35,070 nucleotides of DNA from Desulfobacterales bacterium (GTDB lineage Bacteria > Desulfobacterota > Desulfobacteria > Desulfobacterales > JAFDCJ01). Made by a program: the position numbers and the translations under genes. Of this stretch, positions 1 through 10,900 are shown in pieces. Below the pieces are notes generated by a model. That model ran no database searches. It was not told where the DNA came from and was given only the letters and a program-made list of their open reading frames with translations. The stretch is from positions 1-35,070 of the forward strand of contig CP070771.1 in the NCBI GenBank assembly GCA_020345785.1, written 5' to 3'. How positions within the stretch are numbered: the first letter of the stretch is position 1; each line of letters starts with the position of its first letter.

Positions 1-3000
1 GCCGGGCGAAGCAGATGCTTTGAATGGCGGCCGGCCGGAGATCGGAGCTGTTGCCGTTTGGCAGGGAACGCCAATCACGACCGAAATTGGAGCTCAACCA
101 CACGGCCTTCGTGCCGAAGGCCAGCATGTTGTCATTGCCGGAAAGGCAGCGCATGAGCGGCGGGTAGAACAGTGGATCATCGTTTTCGAGTCCATTGATG
201 GACCTTACAAGATCGCCATCATCCCAGATACCGCCGTGGTCCGCGCCCCGGATGACGTATTCGTTGTATGTGATGATATATGAATGCGGATCGGACTGGT
301 TGACAACCGGATGGCCCCCATCGCCGGGTGTCACGTGAAGCCATGTCTCATCACCCGTGTAACGCAGGCCGCCATTGTCCTGGCTGCCGGCAAAAAGAAC
401 ATTTTCAGAGGTGGGATGTTTATCGATGGCGTTGATTTCAAGCGACTGAATGCCCGTGTTACGGTCGACAAAGACATGATCACCGGTCGCAGCCGCATCT
501 GCTGCGAAAAAAATGCCGCCATCACAGCCACACCACAATTCGTTGGGGTTGTTGGGAGGATGGGCAAGGCTGTGGATATCGGCGTGGACCGAATTTCCGA
601 TGAAATCCGCCCGGCTCACACGATCACCGCTGATGTGCAGTCGATACAGCCCGCCCCCCCAAACACCGTGGGACAGTTTGGACTTACCCCCGATAACAAC
701 AATATTCGGATCCGCCGGGGATATGGCGATGGCCTGGTTATACCAGCCCTGGTTGTTGGGAAAATCCGATGGGATGCCGTCAATGGTCAGCCAGGCGCCC
801 CACGCACCACCGCTATGTTCTGCACGATGAACCCTGCCCTTGTTGTCAAGGGCATACACCCTGCTGATATCATCCGGCTGGACAGCAAGTGTAATGCGCT
901 CGTATTCGTCATGCCGGGGAAAGCCCGGTATCTCGGTCCATGCGTTGCCATCGGCAGAAAAATATACGTGCCCCCGCATGCCTGAAGGACCAGGGGCTGC
1001 CGTATGATAGTGATTCCTGGCGGCAAAAAACCGTGTTACGCCGCCTTGCCGCGCGACCACCACATGGGTTGCCCGGTCTCCAGCAAAGACCGGTCCGTTG
1101 AAGTTTGTTTTGCGATCCCAGATAAAGGTTCCCGCCGGATGCCCATGTCCTGCCGGTTGTCTTCTGAACACGCCGATTGTTGTGGCCGCAACAACTACGT
1201 CCGGATTGCCAGGATCAACTGCCAATCCAAAAAAGCCCTGTCCGGTGAGGCCAGGCGATGTTGGTTCGGGTGCGGACCAGGTGCGACCGCCATCGTTGGT
1301 CACTGTGGGTCCCACTCCCATATAACCGTGGTGCCCTTCACCGGTGCCCACATAAAGCCGGTCCGGATTGGTCGGGTGAAGGGCGATGGCACCGATGGCC
1401 AGGCTGTGCAGGCCATTGGTAACCCAGTGACCACCGACGTTTGCCGGATCGTAGTCAAAGCTCTGAGCCATCAGAGACCGCCAGTTGAGTCCCTTGTCAT
1501 CGCTGCGCCAAATCCCGGCATTACCCGTGGCAATGTAGATGCGCATCCCCCCGGGCGCGATGGCAATGTCGGGAACGCGGCCGGAAACCGGAGAACGTGT
1601 GGGCACTTGCCCCCTTCGGGCGCCGGTCGGACCGATCGGCTTCCATCTGTTGGGGATCATGTGGGCTGGAACCGCGTGTGCCGGGTGCAAATCGGCCGTC
1701 GTTATTTTTCTGACGGTGGCTTTGGATTCATCCCGGACAAGCGTTGCGATGGCCCGCTCGGTCGCTTCGAAGGGATCATCCGGATGATGGGTGAGACAAA
1801 GCAGCATGAATTGATCGCCGGCCGACAGCGGGCCGAGGGTTTCAAGCAATTCGGACGACAATTCGAACCGGGCCACAGCCGGCACGCCGGCGCGCACGTC
1901 ATTCAGTGCAGCCAGGCCGACCGTTTTCCAGCCACCGGCATCGGTTTCGGATCCGCGCTGCAGATTGAGCTGGTAATCGTTAGGCAGGTCCGGTGGGTTG
2001 CCCCCGTCGATGCGCGCCACCATCAGAGCCACGCGCACATCATGGGCCCATGTTGCACCCCGGTTGTGCACCTGCACATATATCCGCGTAACCACGCGCG
2101 TCGGATCGATCGCCACTGTGGCCGATTCATCCGTCAGCTCGGACTCGAACGTGAGATAGTCGATGCAGGCGTCATCGGAGATCTGGTAGTGAATGTTCAC
2201 ATCGGGCGCATCGGCTTTGATATCCGGGCTCTGGGCGTCGGTATCGGTGATTTGGCGCCGTGCAGCCGGCGCGGCGTTAGCGTCGGTAGGATCATCCAGC
2301 GGCAGGCCGTAGTTTGTCCGCAGCCCGACATCGAGCCGGTGGTCTCGCAGAAAAAGTTTGACGTCCGGCGTATCGTCGTCCAGATGCAGTTCGTATACGC
2401 CGCGACCGCGGGTGGCGGCCCGCAAAAGGCGTCGCGGCCCATGGACCAGGAGTTGATGGACCGGGACTTCCGGCAAACCTTCGTTGAAGGGGTCCCAATT
2501 GGCGCCGCTGTCGGTGGAATGCCAGACACCGATATCGGTGCCGACGTAAAGATTGGCCGGCGTTGTCGGATCGATTGTCACGGATAGGGCCTGAGTCTGC
2601 GGCAGCTGGCGGATGGCCGGTGCCGCCGGGTTGTGCCGTGAGGCCCACGCAGCGCCGTCGTAAAACCACAACCGATCATAGACACCGCGTCCGCCGAATG
2701 TCATGTATATGCGATCCGGATTGCCCGGATCGACCGCCAGGCTGGTAACGGGTTGACTTATTTTGCCTGCCCCGGCCGGCAGCCCCGGTTGGGTGTCGAG
2801 CCGGGTGGCCGTCCATGAGCCGGCTGCATGATCGAACCGATACACCTGCCCCTGCATGCAGCCGACATAAACTCGCGTAAAGGACGCGAAGGCGATGCTG
2901 CGGATATGGCTTTCCAGAAGTGCACCGGCTTTGCCCCAGTTGCTGCCGAAATCATCGCTGATCCACAATTGACGCGTGCCGAAAGCGACACGGTCGGCCT

Positions 3001-4645
3001 CGACGGCGTTGCCGGTTACATGCGGATTGGCGACCAGCGGTGAGTGGGACTCGACGGTGTCACCCACATCAAGTGCCACGACAATCTCATCGGCCTCCGG
3101 TGGATCGGGGTTGTCACCGCCGTCGGACCGCTTGATGAAAAGCGCGACGGTTTTGGGCGTCGCGCTGGTCGTGTGTACTTTGTTGCTCGATGGGGATACC
3201 GCCATCAAAACCTGGTAAGGATCATGCCAATTGATCGCCGTGGACTGCACGTCCCCCAGGTGAACCGCCGAATCGCGATGATAGCGTGTATCGGCATTGT
3301 ACGCCGCGCGCCAGAGTTGATCACCGACATAACGGATGCAACCGTTGCCCTCGGTTCCGCAGAGCAGCACGCTTTCCTGGGTCGGATGCATGGCCATCGA
3401 CTGCATGCGCTGGGCGATCAGACCGGAATTCTTTGAAGTGAAGATCTCGCCGGCGCCGCCGGGTTGGTCTGTAGTGAATATGCCGCTGTCGCCTGCAACC
3501 CATAGTTTGGTCGGTTCATCGATCGGAAATGCAACTGCATTGACATAAGGCGGTACCGATCTCCCGATGTTCACGGGCGCCATCTGAGGTGATCCGCCGA
3601 CCATGCCGATGTCGGCCCGGTAAAGCGCCGCAGACCAGGCGGCAACACCCGCACTTGCGCTGTGAGACCGACCGCCGCCGAAAAAAACGCGATTGCGGTT
3701 GGAGGGATCGACGGCGATTGCCTGGTGAATCTCCCCCTCGGCGCCGCCGAAACTGCCGTTGGCTGTGGACGGAAAACCGCTGACCACCTGCCAGGCCGGG
3801 GCGGCGGCAGTAAGATCAGCCCGCAGGAGATGTCCTGAGCTCACCAGGGCGTATAACATGCGGGCATCATCGTGCTTAACGGCCAGTGACAGGATGTCGT
3901 CGGTGTTGACCGCCAGATCGGTTGCCACCGGTTGCCAGGTTGAACCGTGATCCTGGGAGCGGTAGACCTCATCGCCGCGCTGGGCGATGAACCAGGTGGT
4001 CGTGCCGCCGGTTCGAGCGGCAACAACCGAGGTCGTGTGTTCACGCAGTCCATCTCCAGCGTCGCCGGCACTGTGGATCCGGCGTTGCTCCCATTGATAA
4101 CCGCCTGCCCCATCCGAGGTTCGCCGGTACAAACCGCGCGAGGTGGCTGCCATAACCCGGTTGCCGTCTCCCGGATCGATGGTCATGGCGTAAACAATGG
4201 CGCCGTCCAGGGAATCATGACCGGCAGCGATATTCTCCGTTTCCCAGCTTCGGCCGCCATTGCGGGAGCTAAGAATACCCACTCCGCGGTATCCTCGACT
4301 GACAGCCGTAAATTCGCCCGTGCCGACAAACACCCTGTCGGAATCATTGGCCACACAGGCGACGGCGCCACAGGCCAACGCATTGGCACCCTGCTCGTCT
4401 CCGGCAAGATCCAGATCCACGATTTCCGGATAGTGGGGAGACAGCCGGACATCGTCCATCAGCGGCCGCCACGAAACGCCCGCATCGTTCGAGCCCCATA
4501 TGCCGCCGCCCGCTGTCGCCGCGTAGACCTTGTTACCGTCCCGGGACAGGGCAAGTGCGGTTATGCGGCCGCCCACAATCGGATTGTTGGCTGCCTGTCC
4601 GTTGAGGGAGGCCGAGGGCCCGATGTTGATCCACTTACGTGACAT
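1..4645 (-). CDS. Giant Asp-box beta-propeller protein, second copy (3' end outside window)
   Basis: This reading frame is open from an ATG at 4645 to the window edge, about 1548 codons with no stop seen. It begins MSRKWINIGPSASLNG and is clearly collinear with the 2812-residue protein upstream (MPTRWINIGPGAGVNG). Asp-box motifs (S-x-D-x-G-x-x-W) recur, for example SNDAGVSW, SQDHGSTW and STDSGANW, as in BNR/sortilin-type propellers. A first propeller is followed by an Ig/CARDB-like stretch containing RIYVQVHNRG. A second module starts with RWKPIGPTGARRG. At the edge the protein has reached the point matching about residue 1543 of its paralogue, so roughly 1260 more residues are expected if the architecture is kept. 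The start overlaps the preceding 116-residue gene by 11 bases and has GGAG just upstream. Function is unknown; receptor binding, surface display or cargo are all possible. The fold call is firm, the role is not. Confidence 0.85.
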   Translation of the reverse strand, partial: MSRKWINIGPSASLNGQAANNPIVGGRITALALSRDGNKVYAATAGGGIWGSNDAGVSWRPLMDDVRLSPHYPEIVDLDLAGDEQGANALACGAVACVANDSDRVFVGTGEFTAVSRGYRGVGILSSRNGGRSWETENIAAGHDSLDGAIVYAMTIDPGDGNRVMAATSRGLYRRTSDGAGGYQWEQRRIHSAGDAGDGLREHTTSVVAARTGGTTTWFIAQRGDEVYRSQDHGSTWQPVATDLAVNTDDILSLAVKHDDARMLYALVSSGHLLRADLTAAAPAWQVVSGFPSTANGSFGGAEGEIHQAIAVDPSNRNRVFFGGGRSHSASAGVAAWSAALYRADIGMVGGSPQMAPVNIGRSVPPYVNAVAFPIDEPTKLWVAGDSGIFTTDQPGGAGEIFTSKNSGLIAQRMQSMAMHPTQESVLLCGTEGNGCIRYVGDQLWRAAYNADTRYHRDSAVHLGDVQSTAINWHDPYQVLMAVSPSSNKVHTTSATPKTVALFIKRSDGGDNPDPPEADEIVVALDVGDTVESHSPLVANPHVTGNAVEADRVAFGTRQLWISDDFGSNWGKAGALLESHIRSIAFASFTRVYVGCMQGQVYRFDHAAGSWTATRLDTQPGLPAGAGKISQPVTSLAVDPGNPDRIYMTFGGRGVYDRLWFYDGAAWASRHNPAAPAIRQLPQTQALSVTIDPTTPANLYVGTDIGVWHSTDSGANWDPFNEGLPEVPVHQLLVHGPRRLLRAATRGRGVYELHLDDDTPDVKLFLRDHRLDVGLRTNYGLPLDDPTDANAAPAARRQITDTDAQSPDIKADAPDVNIHYQISDDACIDYLTFESELTDESATVAIDPTRVVTRIYVQVHNRGATWAHDVRVALMVARIDGGNPPDLPNDYQLNLQRGSETDAGGWKTVGLAALNDVRAGVPAVARFELSSELLETLGPLSAGDQFMLLCLTHHPDDPFEATERAIATLVRDESKATVRKITTADLHPAHAVPAHMIPNRWKPIGPTGARRGQVPTRSPVSGRVPDIAIAPGGMRIYIATGNAGIWRSDDKGLNWRSLMAQSFDYDPANVGGHWVTNGLHSLAIGAIALHPTNPDRLYVGTGEGHHGYMGVGPTVTNDGGRTWSAPEPTSPGLTGQGFFGLAVDPGNPDVVVAATTIGVFRRQPAGHGHPAGTFIWDRKTNFNGPVFAGDRATHVVVARQGGVTRFFAARNHYHTAAPGPSGMRGHVYFSADGNAWTEIPGFPRHDEYERITLAVQPDDISRVYALDNKGRVHRAEHSGGAWGAWLTIDGIPSDFPNNQGWYNQAIAISPADPNIVVIGGKSKLSHGVWGGGLYRLHISGDRVSRADFIGNSVHADIHSLAHPPNNPNELWCGCDGGIFFAADAAATGDHVFVDRNTGIQSLEINAIDKHPTSENVLFAGSQDNGGLRYTGDETWLHVTPGDGGHPVVNQSDPHSYIITYNEYVIRGADHGGIWDDGDLVRSINGLENDDPLFYPPLMRCLSGNDNMLAFGTKAVWLSSNFGRDWRSLPNGNSSDLRPAAIQSICFAR

Positions 4646-4985
4646 GATCTCCGCTTTCCGGATCGATCTCGCGCACGTCGCTGATCGTCACCGCCTCCTG
4701 CACGATGGTATTCCACCTGGCGGCAGCGGCCACCTTTTCACATGCCCTTGCAGCGATCAGGAAATTCGCCGGCGCTTCTTCCCCGTCGGCGACCCGCCGG
4801 GCAGCCTCGTCCAGGGCCGTTTCGTCCATCTCTTCGGGGGCGGGCTCGACACCCCTGACATCCGGCGGTGGCAATTCGGGATGGCGTTGAAGCAGAAACA
4901 GGTTGATCCGTTTTTGGGCGTTGGATACTTCACCGCGGACCTCGGCCTCTGAGGTTTCTAAATACGGTTGTTCATCATTGGACAT
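4635..4985 (-). CDS. Small acidic partner protein of giant propeller copy 2
   Basis: This is a 116-residue acidic protein that I do not recognise as a named family. It resembles the 106-residue protein at 13436-13756. Both start with MS, carry a Pro/Glu/Asp-rich middle, and share an A-A/E-x-x-V-x-D-G-x-x-x-P-x-N core followed by a helical stretch ending in a Trp (AARRVADGEEAPANF here). Each lies directly upstream of a giant propeller gene. The start ATG at 4985 has AAGGAT upstream, overlapping the TAA stop of the first giant gene only 10 bases away. Its own TAA overlaps the next giant gene by 11 bases, so coupled translation is likely. The pairing suggests a dedicated chaperone, adaptor or assembly partner, but that is inference. 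Confidence 0.7.
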   Translation of the reverse strand: MSNDEQPYLETSEAEVRGEVSNAQKRINLFLLQRHPELPPPDVRGVEPAPEEMDETALDEAARRVADGEEAPANFLIAARACEKVAAAARWNTIVQEAVTISDVREIDPESGDHVT

Positions 4986-4995
4986 CGTCTAATCC

Positions 4996-7900
4996 TTAAG
5001 CCGGAAGATCGAGCAAAAAGCGCATTGCTTCGGTCAATTCGGCATTTTTCGGCTGTCGGGCCGGGGTGTTGTCCGCCCGATAGAAAGGCGCCCGCGCGTG
5101 CCTCGATTGAGACGAACTGTCGGCATGCCGATCGGTTGCCATGGCCTTCCAAGCCTTGACCAGCGGAACCCAACCCAGACCATGGGCCACCGTTTCGCCG
5201 GCGGGCGCGGGGTTGGCATTTCCGCTCGGCCGCGGACGCGTGGCGTTGGCATCCGCGTCGGCCCCACCGGACACCAGCATTTTCCATTCGTTGATGCGGC
5301 GCTCGTCGAGGTTCCAATGACGAAAGACTTCGTACACTTTCGGCAGTTGGGGATTGGCAGCGACGCCGGCCACGTTGATGGCCGCCCCGTTGACGCTCGG
5401 CACCGCGCCCATGCACAAAAGGCTTGCCAAATCGGCCGCCATGTCGACCGCCGTGCCGTCAAAGTTGCCCGTGGCACTGCGCGGCAGCAAATCGATGAAG
5501 TCATCGTGGCTGCTGGCGGTGCCGCTTTTACCCAGCCGGGTGATCATGGCGCTGCGGGGCGCATGCCGCAGCAGATAGGGATGATCTTCATCGGTGCTGA
5601 GGGCCACGAAATCGTCACTTTTGGCATCGTGGGTCGCCATGGTTGACTCTGAATCTCCCGGATCCGCCAGCATGTCCGGCGCCGGCAGCGGGTATGACGG
5701 ATCTTCGGCCTCGTACACTTCCGCAAGTACACCGTCAACAGCCGCCAATGCATCGGCGATTTGCTGCGGGGTCAGCGGGCCGTTGAGCGGCACATCGGTT
5801 TCATCGGCACCGCGCTTGATCACGACGTGATCGCGGTCATGCTTGATGTGCATGTCATCATGCTCGGCCCGGAGTTTAATGATGGCGCGCTTGCCGGAAG
5901 GATAGCGCTTGTTTGCGAGGGCACTGCCGCCCTGCTCCCACAACAGACTGTCGTCGAAGACAGCGGCACGCGAACGCGCCAAGGTGAAGAGAGCCCTGGG
6001 ATCCATCGACCCTAAGTCCGGGCGATCGGGATCCACACGGTTGCGGAACAATCTGAGAAGGCCGCCCCCGCGTTCGATGCCGATGGCCGTGGGAATGCCT
6101 GCCCCCAGCCACACGCCGAGAGTATAGATAACCCACAAAACCCAGAATACCCAATTCTCTTTACGGTTGATCTTGAAAGTCGTCAGGGCAAAGAGCAGGT
6201 TGGAGGCAGCGGTCATCAGCGAAAAAGCCTGGAGCCACCACAGGCGTGCATCGCCCTGGTTGCCCTTGGCCGCACTCACGATGGTGCGGACCAGATAGTA
6301 CACATCGAAGGAGGTCGGAAATGTAAACTGAACCCCCCAGCGAACAGCGGGCTTCGCGTCGGTTGTGGCAAACGCCGCGATCCCGAAGGCAAAGCGGGTC
6401 AGACCGAAAAGGAGCGCCTGGACACCATAGGACGTGCTCTTCGGCAGAATCCCCCACAACACCATGCCATAAATGAAAGGGAACAGGCTGCCGAGCGCCA
6501 TACTGGTCAAATAGAGCTCATACCAGGCGCGCTCGTCAGGTTCAGTATCGCTCACAGTCAGAAGATGTTTCGCGTTCGGCATCGCCAGTGCGATCAGCAA
6601 TGATATGCCGGGCATAAGCAAAAACGGGCTCAAAATCAGAAACCAGATGCCGGCGCCCATCCCGCCGGTCTGGGCGTTCAGATACAATCGATAGCCGTCG
6701 GCGATGTCATCGGCCGACGGCAGCGAATTTGCAGTGTCGCCCTTGAGTGCGTCGGCAAATACCTGTCCCAGCAGGCTCTCCGGATTATACACTTCGCGCA
6801 GCGCTTCGGCGAAGCCTTCAAACAGCTGATCCGGTACTTCGCTGCGATCCGGCCACCAATTGCGCCAGTCACCGCCCGCCGGGATATCGTTCAGCAGGTT
6901 TTTGGATATCCACAGACTGACGGCATAGTCATCAATCCCGATGCGATTGTGATCCCAGTCGATGGTATTGCGACCGGCGGCCATTCCCCGCAATATGGGG
7001 TTGCAGACCACCTGGGCTGCCAGCGTCGCCAGCATGCCCATGGTGAAGGCCTGGATTTTTTGCCGGTCTTGGCTTTTGGAGACCTTGCTGACGGCAATTT
7101 CGCCGGCGCGAATGGCAAATTGGCTCGAAGCGACCAGGACCTTGCTCAAGTGAGCGTCCGGCGTCCCCCGCCGCATGACATCCCCAGCCCAGCCCACATT
7201 CGGTGAGAGGATATCCCCGAAATCGACCAGGTCCCATGCCAGGGTGCCCATGAAGGCAAACTTGGAAAAATTCTGCGCAAAATCGATGCCCGCCGGCGCA
7301 TTGACCTGTGCGCCGGCCGCGAACATATCGGCCGCGCGGTGCGCCATTTCCCGAATGCGCCGTTCCGTGTCCTTGAACGGAGCACCGGCGGTACCCATCT
7401 TCAGCTGCAAGTCGCCGTCAAGGTCGCGCAGCTTTTGGTTGGTGAGCATGGCGACAATGACCGACAGCAAATTCGGTGTGTAAGACGGCAGTCTTTCCGC
7501 CGGCCGCGGCAATGTGCCGGTGAACCGCTCCACCGTGATGGTCTTGTAGGCAAACTGACGATGATTGTTGCACAGGGTCTGGACATTTACCGCCGTGCCG
7601 AGCAGCGGGTCCCACCGCCGCTGGTACACGATGGCCAAAAGTCCGCGCCGCTGTTGCTGCGCAGGCAATTGATCCCAGGTCGGCAGATGGGCCGAGGTGA
7701 GATCGAACCGCACCACCCGCGGCAGCCCGGCGCGCACGCCGCTCACCGATTGGCTCCCGACGGTTTTCCAATCCGCGGTATTGATCTGCCCGCCGCTGAG
7801 AATCGTAGCCTTCCAATCGGCCGGTAAATTCGCCGGCACATTGGCCGCCGTGCGGGTGCCGATCAACAGGACCACCTGGACATCGTCGGCCGGCACAATG

Positions 7901-10900
7901 CCCCGATTATGGACCTGAAGGTACACCCGGTTGACAATCGGCTGACGGTGCACCACGGCTTTGGCCGCGGCGGTGGGAATGGGTAATTGGTCCACAAACT
8001 GAACAAAGGTGGGTGTGTGGAGGTCGTCGAAGATGTAAGCGCCGTTATTGTCGGGAATATTTATTTTTATGTCGGGGCTCGATCCGAAGGTCGTATTGGC
8101 CGGCGGCGTGCCGGTATCGAGCGGATCGGCCCAGCCGGCGCCATACTGGGTGGCCACGCCTTCACGACCGCCGCCAAGCTGGCTGTGCCGCAGGTAAAGT
8201 TCAACGGCGTTGACGTTATTGACCGCCGCTCCGCCGGATGAGATCAGGTATTCCCAGACCCCCGAGCCGTAAGTGCTGGCCCGCAGCAACTGGATGCCGC
8301 CGCCCTGATGCCACTCCAAATCCCTGACTGTGGTATCCGGCAGGCGGTTGGAAAAGGGTCGCCATGTCGCGCCCCCATCGGTGGACCGCCAGACCCCGAT
8401 ATCGGTCCCGACATAGATGTGGTTGTTATTGGATGGATCGACCGTAACAACGGTGGCCGTGCTGTTGGGCAGCGCATTCGGTGCGGCACCGGTTCGCGCG
8501 CCCCAGGTACCGGTGGCGGCGTTGAAATGCCAAAGCCTTTGAGCTGCAGGTACATTTCCACCTAAGGTGACGTAGATCGAGTTGTTGCTGGCGTCGGCCG
8601 GGTCCACGAAAATGGAAGTGATCGGATTTCCTCGCGAAATCGTCGTGAAGGGATTTCCCGACGCCGCATCGTTGCTGGTGTGCAATTGCGTCGGCGCGGC
8701 CCATGGGGCCGCAGGACCCGGGCGTGTGTAACGTAGCACTTGGCCATCCAGTGTGCCGGCATATACCATCGTAGGCGATACGACCCGCAGGCTTCGGATC
8801 CGCGATCCAGCCAAATTGGCAGGAATAAGCGGTGCGAGCAGAGGGTTCGAATTCCAAGCGCCGCCGAAGTTGGCGCTGACCCATAGGGCCCGCGAGCCGT
8901 AGGCCAGGAACTGCGAGTTACCGGATGATGCCACTTCGAGTGGCGCGTAGAAGAGCTGTTGATCACCGCCGGCCGGGTGTGCTGGAACGACGACGGTTGG
9001 ATCGAGCGCTGAATCCCAGACCCGTCCCACACTGGAACCACGCATGACTCGATTGTTATAGGTGATCAAATAGTTGTGCGGATTGTTGCGGTCGACAACT
9101 GCATGTCCGCCGTCGCCCGGCGTGACGTGCAGCCAGGTTTCCTCGCCGGTATACCGCAAGCCGCCGTTGTCCTGGGTGCCCACAAATAAAACCGCCTCGC
9201 TGCGTGGATGGACGCCGAGATGCTGGGTTTCCAGGGATTGGATGCCCGTGTTTTTGTGCACGAACACATTGTTGCCGGAGGCGTTGGCATCGGCCGCGTA
9301 GTATACACCGCCGTCACAGCCCAGCCATAATTCCCGCGACGAGCCCGGACGGAACCGCAGGCGGTGGACGTCGGCATGGGTCGAAGCTCCCAGCCAGTTG
9401 GTATTGGTTACGTTTGTCCCGGTAAGCTGCAGACGAAACGTGGCCGCCGACCAGGGATCGCCGGCCGCAGCCTGTGTTGTGGAGCTTGCGATGAACAGCG
9501 TATTGACATTGGCCGGGGAAACCTCCAAGGCCATATCGTACCACAGTTGATCTTGCGGCAGGTTGGGAGGCGGGCCGGCCGCCGTGGGCACATTCGTGAC
9601 GGCATTCCATCCGGTCCAGGCCGCAGCCGCATTGGGACGGGTGTTGACATGGACATTGCCCAGCTCATTGAACGCGAAGAGCGTGTTGATATTCCCTCGC
9701 TGAACCGCCAGCATCACTCGATTGGTGTTGGCCGGCGTGGGGTAAGCGGGAACACGCAACCAGGCGTGGCCGTTGATCGATTCATAGATGTCGCCGCCGT
9801 GCCGCGCCGCAAAAAAGCTGGTTTGGCCGCCTTGTCGGGCCACCACCATCGAGGTGAACAGATTGGCAGCCCCCGGCACGGCGGGGGGGCCGGGAACCGC
9901 TTTGCGTACCCAATGATATACCGATGAACCGGCATCGATCGGCTCGCGCCGAAAGATGCCGTTGGTGGTGGCGGCCACGGCGCGCTCCGGGTCGGCCGGA
10001 TCGACCGCTATGGCATAAAAGCCGAATCCCATCAGCGGCGCATCCGATCGTTCGCGCCGCCATGTTAGGCCGCCGTCATCGGAAACTAGCGGACCGGTTC
10101 CCAGATAGCCGTGGAAGGCCTCCCCGGTGCCGACATACACACGGTCCGGATTATTCTCATCAATGGCCACGGCGCCAATGGCCATGGTGTCGACCGCACC
10201 TCTCCCAGCCGGCATCTCGGGATCGAGGTCGAATCCCTTCATGGTCGAATACCAATGCTCGCCGCGGTCATCGGATCGCCATACGCCGGCGTTCGATGTC
10301 GCGGCGTAAATACGCCGTCCGTCGGGCGCAATCGCTAGATCGGGCACCCGGCCGCTGACCACGGGACTCGTGAATCCCTGCCCCCGGCGGGCGGTGGCAG
10401 GACCGATGGGCTTCCAGCTGTTGACCCGCGCAGGCGCAGTCGGCACTGGCCCCGCAACGAGGGTGGCCGCCGTAATGGTCTTGCCCGCAGCCTTGGCTTC
10501 CGCGACGGCCAGGGTTTCCGGATTGCGCTCCTCGGCGTTGAAAACGTCATCTTCATGGGTGAGGAGGGCCAGCAACCGGTACTGCGTCCCCGCTGCGACT
10601 GTGCCTATCTTTACCAGAAAATCCGAAGAAAGGTCAAAGCGCACCGCCGCCGGGGCACCCGGCCGCACGTCGTCCAGCACATGCTGTCCGACCGTGTGCC
10701 AACCGTTGCCGCTGACGAGTTCACCGCGCTGAAATTCAAGCTGATAGTCGTTCGGCAGATCCGGCACTCCGCCGTCCATGCGCGCAATGAGGAGTGCGGC
10801 ACGCACGCGGTGCGCCCAGGCCGTTCCCTTGTTGTGCACCTGCAGGTACACCCGCGACACGATATTCATGATGGCCGGATCGCCCGGCACCCCGACACTG

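Noticed and set aside
1004..2587. Long plus-strand open frames opposite the giant propeller genes (also 10555-11691 and 12481-13464)
   Set aside because: They lie antisense to clearly coding frames, lack recognisable domains and ribosome sites, and have the composition expected of shadow frames in GC-rich genes.
2292..2669. A minus-strand open frame that might indicate a frameshift in the second giant gene
   Set aside because: It is in a different frame from the ATG at 4645. The propeller frame itself reads through this stretch with good similarity to its paralogue, so no frameshift is needed.
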